Positions 49,403-58,577 of a stretch of DNA of 64,000 nt are shown here, piece after piece. The position numbers and the translations under genes were made by a program. The notes under the pieces were generated by a model, which was not told the DNA's origin, did no database searches, and saw only the letters and a list, made by a program, of their open reading frames with translations. Numbering within the stretch: position 1 is the stretch's first letter; each line of letters starts with the position of its first letter. Origin of the DNA: Mycobacterium heidelbergense (GTDB lineage Bacteria > Actinomycetota > Actinomycetes > Mycobacteriales > Mycobacteriaceae). The stretch spans positions 2,542,001-2,606,000 of the forward strand of contig NZ_AP022615.1 in NCBI RefSeq assembly GCF_010730745.1. Direction: 5' to 3'.

Positions 49403-50173
49403 ATGCCCTCCGAGCTGTTGACCTGCCACGGCGGCCGCGGCCGACCGGTGGTGCTGGTGCATGGACTGATGGGCCGCGGCACCACGTGGTCGCGTCAGCT
49501 GCCGTGGCTGACCCGGTTGGGCACGGTGTACACCTACGACGCCCCGTGGCACCGGGGTCGTGACGTCGACGATCCGCACCCGGTCAGCACCGAGCGGTTC
49601 GTGGCCGACCTGGCCGGCGCGGTAAGCGCGTTGGGGGCACCGGCCAGGCTCGTCGGGCATTCGATGGGTGCCCTGCACTCGTGGTGCCTGGCCGCCGAGC
49701 GTCCGGATTTGGTTTCGGCGCTGGTGCTCGAGGACATGGCCCCGGATTTCCGTGGCCGCACCACCGGTCCCTGGGAGCCGTGGGTGCATGCCCTTCCCGT
49801 CGAATTCGACTCCGCGCGGCAAGTGTTCGACGAATTCGGGCCCGTCGCCGGGCGGTATTTCCTGGAGGCCTTCGACCGCACCGCCACCGGTTGGCGGTTG
49901 CACGGCCACGCCTCGCGATGGATCGAGATCGCCGCCGAATGGGGCACCCGGGACTACTGGGCGCACTGGACCGCCGTGCGGGCCCCGGCGCTGCTCATCG
50001 AGGCCGGCAACTCGGTCACGCCACCGGGCCAGATGCGCGCGATGGCCAAAACCGGTTCCCGGACAATCTATTTGCGCGTTGCCGAGGCCGGTCACCTGAT
50101 TCACGACGAGGCGCCGCGGGTGTACCGCGACGCGGTCGAGTCCTTCTTGGCGGGGCTCGACCGGCGCTGCTGA
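49403..50173 (+). CDS. Alpha/beta hydrolase (Rv3591c-like)
   Basis: 256 residues from ATG 49403. Canonical hydrolase fold: oxyanion HGLMGRG, nucleophile Ser87 in LVGHSMGALHSW, acid Glu/Asp in the LLIEAGNSV region and His in AEAGHLIHDE. No signal peptide. The substrate is unknown; Rv3591c is only listed as a possible hydrolase. Followed by the ArsR regulator 107 bases downstream, where the hyc-like insertion begins. Confidence 0.9.
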   Translation: MPSELLTCHGGRGRPVVLVHGLMGRGTTWSRQLPWLTRLGTVYTYDAPWHRGRDVDDPHPVSTERFVADLAGAVSALGAPARLVGHSMGALHSWCLAAERPDLVSALVLEDMAPDFRGRTTGPWEPWVHALPVEFDSARQVFDEFGPVAGRYFLEAFDRTATGWRLHGHASRWIEIAAEWGTRDYWAHWTAVRAPALLIEAGNSVTPPGQMRAMAKTGSRTIYLRVAEAGHLIHDEAPRVYRDAVESFLAGLDRRC

Positions 50174-50280
50174 GCGGCGCAACGTCGGGCTTCGCGCTCG
50201 CCCGCGAGCGGCGCGGCACCAGATGATAAATTCTTCAATTGGTCGAACATAGAAATTGTGGAGTCTTCAGGAGATCTGTC

Positions 50281-50616
50281 GTGTCGGAGCCGCTGTACCA
50301 GGTCAAGGCCGAGTTTTTCAAGACGTTGGGGCATCCGGCGCGGATCAGGATTCTCGAGCTCCTCGTGGCCGGCGACAAGCCGGTCGCCGAGCTGCTGTCC
50401 GAGGTTGGGCTGGAAGCGTCGAACCTGTCCCAGCAGCTGGGCGTTTTGCGCCGAGCCGGCGTGGTCGACGCGCACCGGGACGGCAACACGATGATCTACT
50501 CGATCGCCTCACCGGACATCGCCGAGCTGCTGATGGTCGCGCGCAAGGTTCTCACCGGGGTGTTCAGCGACCGCGTGGCGGTGTTGGCGGACCTGCGCGC
50601 CGGCAGCGCGCTGTAG
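50281..50616 (+). CDS. ArsR-family transcriptional regulator (Rv0081-like)
   Basis: 111 residues from GTG 50281 (VSEPLYQVKAEFFKTLGHPARIRILELLVAGDKPVAELLSEVGLEASNLSQQLGVLRRAGVV). Winged helix of SmtB/ArsR type without the metal-binding CxC pairs, so it probably senses something other than metals. Closely resembles Rv0081, a hub regulator of the hypoxia response in M. tuberculosis that controls its own hyc-like operon. The upstream 50228-50265 stretch is AT-rich with a TTCAA-N4-TCGAA imperfect dyad that could be its operator. First gene of a seven-gene operon. Confidence 0.9.
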   Translation: MSEPLYQVKAEFFKTLGHPARIRILELLVAGDKPVAELLSEVGLEASNLSQQLGVLRRAGVVDAHRDGNTMIYSIASPDIAELLMVARKVLTGVFSDRVAVLADLRAGSAL

Positions 50617-50621
50617 CGTCC

Positions 50622-51101
50622 ATGGGCTGGATTCGCAAAGCCTTCGGTGTCGGTCGGATCGCCGAACGGGCGGCGCCCGCACCGCGACCGGTGGTGAAAC
50701 CGCCTGCCGGAGTGCGTGGTTCGCTTCAGATCCGGCACGTGGACGCGGGCTCCTGCAACGGGTGCGAGGTGGAGATCGCGGGCGCGTTTGGCCCGGTGTA
50801 TGACGCCGAGCGGTTCGGTGCGCGCCTGGTGGCGTCCCCGCGCCACGCGGATGCGCTGCTGGTGACCGGCGTCGTGACACGCAACATGGCCGGTCCATTG
50901 CGGACCACCCTCGACGCCACCCCGCAGCCGCGGCGGGTGATCGCCTGCGGGGACTGTGCGCTGAACCGAGGCGTCTTCGGGGATGCCTACGGTGTGGTCG
51001 GCGCGGTGGGTGAGGTGGTGCCCGTCGACGTGGAAATCCCGGGCTGCCCGCCGACGCCGAGCCAGATCATCGCGGCTCTCAGATCGGTCACCGGCAAGTG
51101 A
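50622..51101 (+). CDS. NuoB/HycG-like small subunit of the hyc-type complex (Rv0082-like)
   Basis: 159 residues from ATG 50622, five bases after the regulator. The 20-kDa Fe-S subunit family: cysteines at 45 and 48 (DAGSCNGCEVEIAG), 109 and 112 (ACGDCALNRGVFG) and 142 (PGCPPTPSQII) can supply the four ligands of a [4Fe-4S] cluster. It would pass electrons to or from the large subunit encoded last in the operon. A basic N-terminal extension of about 35 residues precedes the domain. GTGA overlap with the next gene. Confidence 0.9.
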   Translation: MGWIRKAFGVGRIAERAAPAPRPVVKPPAGVRGSLQIRHVDAGSCNGCEVEIAGAFGPVYDAERFGARLVASPRHADALLVTGVVTRNMAGPLRTTLDATPQPRRVIACGDCALNRGVFGDAYGVVGAVGEVVPVDVEIPGCPPTPSQIIAALRSVTGK

Positions 51102-53074
51102 CTGCTGAACCGATGACCCGTGCGGGTCCCGCGCCAAACATGTTGACCCGCAACGACGTCGGGCCCGCCCTGCTGGGCGTGTTGACGTCGACGCTCGGCG
51201 CGGGCGGGGTGTGGGCGGGCCTGCTGGGGATGTTCGGTTCCGTTCGCGCGGTGCGCATCGGGTGGTTGCTCCCCTTGTCCGGGGTGCAACTGAGCCTCGA
51301 TCCGCTGGGCGGGTTCTTTATGACGCTCACGGGCGCGGTCGCGGTCGCGGTCGGGCTGTACGTGATCGGGTATGCCGGGCGCGGACACCTGAGTCGGGTC
51401 ACGCTGTCGGTGTTGCCGATGTTTGTCGCGGCGATGCTGCTGGTGCCCGCCGCGGCGTCGGTGACCACGTTTCTGCTGGCGTGGGAGTTGATGGCCGTCG
51501 CGTCGTTGGTGTTGGTCCTGGCCGACCACACCCGCGCGCAGGTTCGTTCCGCCGCATTGGTGTACGCGGTGATGACCCAGCTGGGGTTCGCGGCGATCCT
51601 GGTCGGGCTGATGGTGTTGTCGGCGGGTGGCGGCGCGGACCGGTTCGCCGATTTGCGCCAGCTGCCGCAGGGCGCCCGCGCCGCGGTCTTTGTGTTGACG
51701 ACGGCGGGGTTCGGGTCGAAGGCCGGTCTGGTGCCGCTGCACGCCTGGCTGCCGCGCGCGCACCCGGAGGCGCCCAGCCCGGTATCGGCGCTGATGAGCG
51801 CCGCGATGGTCAACCTGGGCGTGTACGGCATCTGCCGTGTCGATCTGCAGCTGCTCGGACCGGGTCCGCGGTGGTGGGGGCTCACCCTGATGGTTGTCGG
51901 CGGGGCGTCGGCGCTCTACGGCGTGGTGCAGGCTTCGGTGGCCACGGATCTCAAACGGCTACTTGCCTATTCGACGACCGAGAACCTCGGGCTGATCACG
52001 CTGGCGCTGGGAGCCGCGACCCTGTTCGCGGCCTCCGGCGCGTACGCCCCCGCGACGATCGCCGCCGTCGCGGCCATGCTGCACCTGATCGCGCATGCGG
52101 CCTTCAAAAGCCTCGGATTCCTGGCGGCGGGGGCGGTGCTGGCCGCCACGGGGGAGCGTGACCTCGACCGGCTGGGCGGCCTGGCCCGGCGCATGCCGGC
52201 GACCACCACCCTGTTCGGGGTGGCCGCGCTCGGGGCGTGCGGGTTGCCCCTGGGCGCCGGGTTCGTCAGCGAGTGGTTGCTGCTTCAATCGCTGATCCAC
52301 ACGGCCCGCGGGCATGCCACCGTCCTGGCCCTGACGACACCGCTGGCGGTGGGCGCGGTCGCACTCACCACCGGCCTGGGGGTTGCGGCGATGGTCAAGG
52401 CATTCGGGATCGGATTCCTGGCCCGGCCCCGGTGCGCGGAGGCCGCCCGGGCCCGCGAGGCGCCAGGCAGCATGCTGGCCGGCATGGCGATCGCGGCGGC
52501 GGCCTGCCTCGTGCTGGCGGTGGCGCCCTCGGTCACCGCGCCCGCCCTGCGTCGGGCGGTGGCCGCGCTACCCGCGGCGCGGGCGGTGGAGTTCACCGAT
52601 CTCGGCGCCGTGGTGCGGCTGCCCGGTCTGCAGGGCTCGATCGCACCCGGGGTGATCGCCGCCGGCTTCGGGGTGTCCGTGATGGCGGCCGCCATCCTGG
52701 CGCGTTGGCGTCGTGGGCGGCGCCCGGCACCCGCCGCATTGCCGTTATGGGCTTGTGGCGCAAACGATCTCACCGCTCGCATGCAGTACACGGCCACGTC
52801 GTTCGCCGAGCCGCTGCAACGGGTCTTCGATGACGTCCTGCGTCCCGACACCGACATCGAGGTGACCCACGTCGCCGAGTCGCGGTACCTGGCCGACAAG
52901 ATCACCTACCGCACCAGAATCTCCGATGCGATCGAGGAACGCTTCTACACGCCGGTGATCCGGACCGTGGCGGCCGCCGCGGCGATGATGCGGCGCGCCC
53001 ACACCGGCAGCGTGCACCTGTACCTGGCGTACGGTGCGCTCGGCGTGCTGATCGTGCTGGTGATCGCCCGATGA
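51098..53074 (+). CDS. HyfB/HycC-like proton-translocating membrane subunit (Rv0083-like)
   Basis: 658 residues from GTG 51098 (ATG 51113 is an alternative). A polytopic Mrp/NuoL-type antiporter subunit with about 14-16 helices. The conserved block GFGSKAGLVPLHAWLPRAHPEAPSPVSALMSAAMVNLGVYGI holds the Lys of the proton path, and DLKRLLAYSTTENLG, HAAFKSLGFLAAG are also typical. Two extra helices and a cytoplasmic segment lie at the C-terminus. It is the first of three membrane antiporter-like subunits in the operon. Confidence 0.9.
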   Translation: MTAEPMTRAGPAPNMLTRNDVGPALLGVLTSTLGAGGVWAGLLGMFGSVRAVRIGWLLPLSGVQLSLDPLGGFFMTLTGAVAVAVGLYVIGYAGRGHLSRVTLSVLPMFVAAMLLVPAAASVTTFLLAWELMAVASLVLVLADHTRAQVRSAALVYAVMTQLGFAAILVGLMVLSAGGGADRFADLRQLPQGARAAVFVLTTAGFGSKAGLVPLHAWLPRAHPEAPSPVSALMSAAMVNLGVYGICRVDLQLLGPGPRWWGLTLMVVGGASALYGVVQASVATDLKRLLAYSTTENLGLITLALGAATLFAASGAYAPATIAAVAAMLHLIAHAAFKSLGFLAAGAVLAATGERDLDRLGGLARRMPATTTLFGVAALGACGLPLGAGFVSEWLLLQSLIHTARGHATVLALTTPLAVGAVALTTGLGVAAMVKAFGIGFLARPRCAEAARAREAPGSMLAGMAIAAAACLVLAVAPSVTAPALRRAVAALPAARAVEFTDLGAVVRLPGLQGSIAPGVIAAGFGVSVMAAAILARWRRGRRPAPAALPLWACGANDLTARMQYTATSFAEPLQRVFDDVLRPDTDIEVTHVAESRYLADKITYRTRISDAIEERFYTPVIRTVAAAAAMMRRAHTGSVHLYLAYGALGVLIVLVIAR

Positions 53075-54030
53075 ACGCCCTGTCCTACGTCGCGGGCGCC
53101 GTGCAGATCGGCGCCGTGATGGTCGCGGCGCCGCTGGTGGTCGGCCTCACCCGCCAGGTACGCGCACGCTGGGAGGGCCGCGTCGGCGGCGGCGTCCTGC
53201 AGCCGTGGCGCGACATACTCAAACAGCTTGGCAAACAACAGATCACCCCGCTCGGCACTACGGCGGTGTTCGCGGCCGCCCCCGCCATCGTCGCCGGGTC
53301 GACGTTGCTGATCGCCGCGATCGCACCGCTGGTCGCCACCGGATCGCCACTGGATGCCAGCGCCGACTTGTTCGTGGTGGTCGGCCTGCTGTTTGTCGGC
53401 ACCGTCGCGTTGACCCTGGCCGGCATCGACACCGGCACCTCGTTCGGCGGCATGGGGGCCAGCCGCGAGATCACCATCGCCGCCTTGGTCGAACCCACGA
53501 TCCTGCTCGCGGTGTTCGCACTGTCGGTTCCGGCGGGATCGGCGAATCTCGGTGCGCTGGTGGCGAATACCATCACCCACCCGGGCCAGGTGATGTCGCT
53601 GCCGGCGGTGCTGGCGTTTGCCGCGCTGGTGATCGTGATCGTCGCCGAGACGGGACGGCTTCCGGTGGACAACCCCGCCACCCACCTCGAGCTCACCATG
53701 GTGCACGAGGCGATGGTCCTCGAATACGCCGGCCCGCGCCTGGCGCTGGTCGAGTGGGCGACCGGGATGCGGTTGACAGTGCTGTTGGCGCTGCTGGCAA
53801 ACCTGTTCGCGCCGTGGGGTATCGCCGGCGGCTGGCCCGGCGCGGTGGACATCGTCGTCGGCGTCGCGGCGGTGGTGGCCAAGGTGGCCCTGCTGGCGGC
53901 CCTGCTCGCAACGGTCGAGGTGTTCGTCGCCAAGCTGCGGTTGTTCCGGGTTCCCGAGCTGCTGGCGGGGTCTTTTCTGCTGGCCCTGCTCGCGGTGATC
54001 GCCGCCAACTTCTTCACGGTGCCGACATGA
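53071..54030 (+). CDS. hycD: HycD/NuoH-like membrane anchor subunit (Rv0084-like)
   Basis: 319 residues from ATG 53071, overlapping the previous stop. NuoH-family protein joining the peripheral arm to the membrane arm: GRVGGGVLQPWRDILKQLGKQQITP at the quinone-side loop, SFGGMGASREITIAALVEPTILLAV, and ETGRLPVDNPATHLELTMVHEAMVLEYAGPRLA with the conserved acidic residues. Eight helices. ATGA overlap to the next gene. Confidence 0.92.
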   Translation: MNALSYVAGAVQIGAVMVAAPLVVGLTRQVRARWEGRVGGGVLQPWRDILKQLGKQQITPLGTTAVFAAAPAIVAGSTLLIAAIAPLVATGSPLDASADLFVVVGLLFVGTVALTLAGIDTGTSFGGMGASREITIAALVEPTILLAVFALSVPAGSANLGALVANTITHPGQVMSLPAVLAFAALVIVIVAETGRLPVDNPATHLELTMVHEAMVLEYAGPRLALVEWATGMRLTVLLALLANLFAPWGIAGGWPGAVDIVVGVAAVVAKVALLAALLATVEVFVAKLRLFRVPELLAGSFLLALLAVIAANFFTVPT

Positions 54031-54698
54031 CGTACGACACTTTCGCGGTGTTGGTCGACCTCGCCGCCGGCGGGCTGATCTTGGCGGCGGTGCTGGTCGT
54101 GTGGCGCCGCGACCTGGTCGCCATCGTCCGCCTGCTGGCCTGCCAGGGCGTCGCGCTGGCGGCCATCCCCGTCCTGCGCGGCGCGTACGACGGCGACGCC
54201 GCGCTCATCGGCGTCGGCGTCGCGGTGCTGGTGTTGCGCGCCGCGGTGCTGCCGCGGCTGCTGTCCCGCGCGTTCGGCGCCGAGCCACGCACCCACCAGA
54301 CCCGCCGCGAGGCCACCCCGCTGGTGAACACCGCGACGTCGCTACTGATCACCGCCGTGCTGACGCTCGCCGCGTTCGCCGCCACCCGACCCTTGGTGAA
54401 CCTGCAGCCGGCGGCCTCGACCACCGCGGTCCCGGCCGCCACCTCGGTGGTGCTCATCGCGCTGTTCGTGATGGTGACGCGGCGGCACGCGGTGTCGCAG
54501 GCCGCGGGATTCCTCATGCTGGACAACGGAATCGCCGCGACCGCGTTTTTGCTCACCGCCGGGGTGCCGCTGATCGTGGAGCTGGGAGCGTCCCTGGACG
54601 TGCTGTTCGCGGTCCTCGTGATCGGCGTCCTGACGGGCCGGCTGTCCCGGACCTTCGGCGGCGCCGACCTGGACGCATTGCAGGAGTTGCACGACTGA
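54027..54698 (+). CDS. hycP: HyfE-like membrane subunit HycP (Rv0085-like)
   Basis: 223 residues from ATG 54027. HyfE/NuoK-like hydrophobic protein with about seven helices; conserved RLLACQGVALAAIPVL near the second helix and GFLMLDNGIAATAFLLTAGVPLIVELGASLDVLFAVLVIGVL at the C-terminus, with Asp and Glu residues in membrane segments that may carry protons. TGATG overlap to hycQ. The gene name follows the M. tuberculosis annotation. Confidence 0.9.
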   Translation: MTYDTFAVLVDLAAGGLILAAVLVVWRRDLVAIVRLLACQGVALAAIPVLRGAYDGDAALIGVGVAVLVLRAAVLPRLLSRAFGAEPRTHQTRREATPLVNTATSLLITAVLTLAAFAATRPLVNLQPAASTTAVPAATSVVLIALFVMVTRRHAVSQAAGFLMLDNGIAATAFLLTAGVPLIVELGASLDVLFAVLVIGVLTGRLSRTFGGADLDALQELHD

Positions 54699-56164
54699 TG
54701 ACCGGGTTACTGCTCGTCGCGATCCTCACGCCGATCGCCGCCTCGATCGCCACCCTGGTGGTCGGGTGGCGCCGGGCAACCGCCACACTGATCGTCGGAT
54801 CCGCGGTAACGGTGCTCGGGTGCGGCGCGGCGCTGGGGCTGCGCGTCGGATCGGGGACCCGGTTCGCGTTGGGCGGGCTGCTGCGGGTCGACGCTCTGAG
54901 CGTCACGATGCTGATCGTCATCGGAGTCGTTGCCACGCTGGCCACGTGGGCCAGCGTCGGCTACCTCGACGCCGAATTGGCGCGCGGCCATACCGACCTC
55001 CGCGGCGCCCGGGCGTACGGCGCGCTGACCGCGGCGTTCCTGGCGGCGATGGTTGTCGCGGTGTGCGCCAACAACATTGGCGTCATCTGGGTCGCGATCG
55101 AAGCCACCACGGTGATCACCGCCTTTCTGGTCGGGCACCGCCGCACCCGCACGGCGCTCGAGGCGACCTGGAAATACGTCGTGATCTGTTCGGTCGGCAT
55201 CGCGATCGCTTTCCTGGGCACCGTGCTGCTGTACTACGCCGCCGAGCATGCCGGCGCGCCGGCCGCCGCGGCCCTGAACCTCGACGTGCTCATGGCGCAC
55301 GCGGGTGGGCTCGATCCGGGCACCGCCCGACTGGCGGGCGGGTTGCTGTTGGTCGGCTACGGCGCCAAGGCGGGGCTGTTCCCGTTTCACACCTGGTTGG
55401 CCGACGCCCACAGCCAGGCCCCGGCACCCGTTTCGGCGCTGATGAGCGGGGTGCTGTTGTCGGTGGCGTTCTCGGTGCTCATCCGCGTCAAACCGATCGT
55501 CGACGCCGCCGCCGCGGCCACCTTCATGCGGTCCGGGCTGCTGGTGGTCGGGCTGGCGACGCTGGTGATCGCCGCCCTGATGCTGACCGTGACGCCCGAT
55601 ATCAAACGGATGCTTGCCTATTCGTCGATGGAGAACATGGGCTTGATCGCGATCGCCGCGGCCGCCGGCACCACGCTGGCGATCGCCGCGCTGCTGCTGC
55701 ACGTGCTCGCCCACGGGATCGGCAAGACGGTCCTGTTCTTGGCCAGCGGTCAGCTGCAGGCCGCCCACGACTCCACCGCCATCGCGGACATCACCGCGGT
55801 GCTGCGGCGCTCCCGCCTGGTCGGTGTGTCGCTTGCCGTCGGCGCGGTCGTGTTGCTCGGGTTGCCGCCCTTTGCCATGTTCGCCAGCGAGTTGGCCATC
55901 GTCCGTTCCCTCGCGGACGCCCGGCTCACCTGGGCCCTGGGGGTGGGCATCGCGCTGATCGCGGTCGCCTTCGCGGCGCTGGCGCGCAACTCGGGCCGCA
56001 TCCTGCTGGGCCGGCCCACCGGCGCGGTAGAGATCGCGGTGCCACGCACGGTGGCGGCGGCCCTGTTGCTCGGTGTCGCGGCATCGATCGCCCTCGGTGT
56101 CACCGCCGGCCCGCTCACCGGCCTGTTCACCGCCGCGGCCGCCGACGTTGGGGCGCCCCGATGA
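54698..56164 (+). CDS. hycQ: HyfF-like antiporter subunit HycQ (Rv0086-like)
   Basis: 488 residues from ATG 54698. Second Mrp/NuoN-type subunit: WVAIEATTVITAFLVGHRRTRTALEATWKYVVICSVG, GYGAKAGLFPFHTWLADAHSQAPAPVSALMSGVLL and DIKRMLAYSSMENMGLIA. About 14 helices, with the Lys and Glu residues of the proton path retained. It overlaps the next gene by ATGA, so all membrane and large subunits are translated in series. Confidence 0.92.
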   Translation: MTGLLLVAILTPIAASIATLVVGWRRATATLIVGSAVTVLGCGAALGLRVGSGTRFALGGLLRVDALSVTMLIVIGVVATLATWASVGYLDAELARGHTDLRGARAYGALTAAFLAAMVVAVCANNIGVIWVAIEATTVITAFLVGHRRTRTALEATWKYVVICSVGIAIAFLGTVLLYYAAEHAGAPAAAALNLDVLMAHAGGLDPGTARLAGGLLLVGYGAKAGLFPFHTWLADAHSQAPAPVSALMSGVLLSVAFSVLIRVKPIVDAAAAATFMRSGLLVVGLATLVIAALMLTVTPDIKRMLAYSSMENMGLIAIAAAAGTTLAIAALLLHVLAHGIGKTVLFLASGQLQAAHDSTAIADITAVLRRSRLVGVSLAVGAVVLLGLPPFAMFASELAIVRSLADARLTWALGVGIALIAVAFAALARNSGRILLGRPTGAVEIAVPRTVAAALLLGVAASIALGVTAGPLTGLFTAAAADVGAPR

Positions 56165-57639
56165 GCCACGACTGGGTCCGCCGCAGGCTGTCCCAGGACG
56201 GGCTGACCGAGATGGCGGAAGACCTGCTGGACAAGGGCTTTCGGCTGGGCCTGATGGCAGCCCACGACGACGGCGCCACCTTGCGCGTCGTGTACCTGTT
56301 CCTCGCCGGCTGGCCCGATCGCCGCGTCGAGCTCGAATGCGTTGTGCCCAGCGCCGATCCGGCGGTGCCTTCGCTGGCATATCTCTCGTTCGCGGCCGGC
56401 CGATTCGAGCGCGAGATGGCCGACCTGTATGGGATCCGGCCCGTCGGGCATCCCAGGGTGCGTCGGCTGGTGCGACACGCCCACTGGCCCGAGGACTGGT
56501 ATCCCATGCGCGGCGCCGCCGCGCCCGCATCGGAATTCGAAGGCGCCGCCCATTTCCCGTTCGTCACCGTCGAGGGGCCGGGAGTATACGAGATCCCCGT
56601 GGGCCCGGTTCACGCCGGGGTGATCGAACCCGGCCACTTCCGCTTCTCCGTCGCCGGCGAGACCGTGCTGCGGCTGAAGGCTCGACTGTGGTTCGTCCAC
56701 CGGGGCGTGGAAAAGCTTTTCCAGGGCCGGCCGGCCGACGGCGCGGTCGACCTGGCCGAGCGCGTCAGCGGCGACACCTCCATCGCTCACGCCCTCGCCC
56801 ACAGCCTCGCGATCGAAGACGCGCTCGGGGTCGAACTCCCCGACGACGCGCGGCGCCTGCGCGCGCTGCTCGTCGAGCTGGAGCGCCTCTACAATCACGT
56901 CGCCGACCTGGGCGCGCTGGCCAACGACGTCGGATTCTCCCTCGCCAACGCGCACGCGCAACGCATCCGCGAGCGACTGCTGCGAATCAACGCGGTGGTC
57001 ACCGGGCATCGGTTGCTGCGCAACGCCATTCGCCCCGGGGCGGTCGCGCTGCGGGCGCTCCCCGACGCCACCGAGCTGAGGTCCGTTGCGGCCGACGTCG
57101 CCGAGGTCGCCGAACTGACCCTGCGCAACACGGTGCTGTACGACCGGTTCGACGGGACGGCCGTCCTGCACACGGAGGACGCTCACGCCCTCGGCTGCCT
57201 CGGCTACGTCGCGCGCGCCAGCGGAATGCGCACCGACGCCCGGCTCCAACACCCCACCACCGCGCTGCCCGTCACCGAGATCGGCGCCGCCGCGGGTGAC
57301 GTGCTGGCGCGCTACACGGTGCGGCGCGACGAATTCGCCGCGTCCACCGAGTTGGCATGCCGGCTGATCGAAACACACTCCGGCCCAACCGAATACGCCG
57401 TCACCCCGGCGCCGCCGCGCACGGCCCGCAGCGGTATCGGCATCGTCGAGGGTTGGCGCGGCACCGTCGTCCATCGCGTCGAAATCGACGACGCCAACCG
57501 TATCACCCGCGCCAAGATCGTCGACCCCTCCTGGTTCAACTGGCCCGCGCTGCCCGTCGCGATGGCCGACACCATCGTCCCCGACTTTCCGCTGGCGAAT
57601 AAGAGCTTCAACCAGTCCTACGCCGGCAATGACCTTTGA
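56161..57639 (+). CDS. hycE: HycE-like large subunit lacking NiFe cysteines (Rv0087-like)
   Basis: 492 residues from ATG 56161. N-terminal NuoC-like domain (RFEREMADLYGIRPVGHPRVRRLVRHAHWPEDWYPMR) fused to a NuoD/hydrogenase large-subunit domain (HFRFSVAGETVLRLKARLWFVHRGVEKLF). The two CxxC motifs that hold nickel and iron in real hydrogenases are gone: residues 200-210 read ERVSGDTSIAH and 455-461 read DPSWFNW. It therefore cannot bind a NiFe site and should not make or use H2. A quinone- or carrier-linked redox function, as in complex I relatives, is more likely. Last gene of the operon, 12 bases from the convergent mutY stop. Confidence 0.92.
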   Translation: MSHDWVRRRLSQDGLTEMAEDLLDKGFRLGLMAAHDDGATLRVVYLFLAGWPDRRVELECVVPSADPAVPSLAYLSFAAGRFEREMADLYGIRPVGHPRVRRLVRHAHWPEDWYPMRGAAAPASEFEGAAHFPFVTVEGPGVYEIPVGPVHAGVIEPGHFRFSVAGETVLRLKARLWFVHRGVEKLFQGRPADGAVDLAERVSGDTSIAHALAHSLAIEDALGVELPDDARRLRALLVELERLYNHVADLGALANDVGFSLANAHAQRIRERLLRINAVVTGHRLLRNAIRPGAVALRALPDATELRSVAADVAEVAELTLRNTVLYDRFDGTAVLHTEDAHALGCLGYVARASGMRTDARLQHPTTALPVTEIGAAAGDVLARYTVRRDEFAASTELACRLIETHSGPTEYAVTPAPPRTARSGIGIVEGWRGTVVHRVEIDDANRITRAKIVDPSWFNWPALPVAMADTIVPDFPLANKSFNQSYAGNDL

Positions 57640-57650
57640 GAGACCTCTGA

Positions 57651-58547
57651 TCAGCCGCGCGGCCGGTCCTCGCCCGGCAATGCGAACCGCCCGTCGGCCG
57701 TCGGCCTCACCAGGCCGTCGGCCAGCAACGAATCCAGCGCTCTGTCGCGCTGCTGGGTGTCGGTCAGCCAGGCCAGGTCCAGCTCCGCTCGCGTGACCGG
57801 AGAGTCGTTGTCGCGCAAGACGTCCAACAAACGGCCGCGCACCTGACGGTCGGTCCCGGCGTAGGCCTGGACGCGACGGGCCGGCCCCTGCGCGGGCGGA
57901 TAGGCGGCTTGCCGCCACGCGCACGCGGCAACCGGGCACAACCCGCAGCGCGGCGCCCGCGCCGTGCACACGGTCGCGCCCAGCTCCATCAGCGCGACCG
58001 AAAACTCCGGCGCCACCTCGTCGTTCGGCAGCAGCGCCGCCACGTCGGCGTGGTCACGCGCCGCCGACGGCGCGCCGGCATCGGCCAGGCCGTGCACCGC
58101 GCGGGCCACCACGCGACGCACGTTGGTGTCCACCACGGGCACCGGCCGGCGATAGGCGAAGCAGGCCACGGCCCGCGCGGTGTAACCACCGACGCCCGGC
58201 AACCCCAACAGAGTGTCGACGTCATCGGGGACCACGTCGTCGTGGTCACGGGCAATGACGATGGCGCACTCGTGCAAGCGCTTTGCCCGCCTCGGATAGC
58301 CGAGCTTGCCCCAGGCGCGCAGCACGTCGGCGGCGCTGGCCGCCGCGGTGGCCGACGCCGTCGGCCACCGCCGCACCCAGTCCGGCCAGATCGACAGCAC
58401 CCGGGCCACCGGCGTCTGCTGCAGCATGAACTCGCTGACCAGGATTTGCCATGCGCTGACGCCCGGCCCCCTCCAGGGCAGGTCACGGCGCGACCGGCCG
58501 TACCACGCCACTAGCTCGTCGGCCGGGATGCCCAGTTGACTAGGCAT
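57651..58547 (-). CDS. mutY: Adenine DNA glycosylase MutY
   Basis: 298 residues from ATG 58547 (MPSQLGIPADELVAWYGRSRRDLPWRGPGVSAWQILVSEFMLQQT). Removes adenine opposite 8-oxoguanine. Catalytic Glu in SEFMLQQT, helix-hairpin-helix LLGLPGVGGYTARAVACFAYRRPVPVVDTNVRRVV with catalytic Asp, and the Fe-S ligands C-x6-C-x2-C-x5-C in CTARAPRCGLCPVAAC. The end is shorter than E. coli MutY, as in mycobacteria. A TATTGT -10 lies 19 bases before the start on the minus strand. Rv3589 type; PE_PGRS58, its M. tuberculosis neighbour, is absent. Confidence 0.95.
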   Translation of the reverse strand: MPSQLGIPADELVAWYGRSRRDLPWRGPGVSAWQILVSEFMLQQTPVARVLSIWPDWVRRWPTASATAAASAADVLRAWGKLGYPRRAKRLHECAIVIARDHDDVVPDDVDTLLGLPGVGGYTARAVACFAYRRPVPVVDTNVRRVVARAVHGLADAGAPSAARDHADVAALLPNDEVAPEFSVALMELGATVCTARAPRCGLCPVAACAWRQAAYPPAQGPARRVQAYAGTDRQVRGRLLDVLRDNDSPVTRAELDLAWLTDTQQRDRALDSLLADGLVRPTADGRFALPGEDRPRG

Positions 58548-58577
58548 TCGAGGCCGCGGCACAGCACAATATTTGAC

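Noticed and set aside
51098..57639. Calling the operon a formate hydrogenlyase or hydrogenase 4
   Set aside because: The large subunit lacks the four NiFe-binding cysteines, and no formate dehydrogenase or ferredoxin-like subunit is present.
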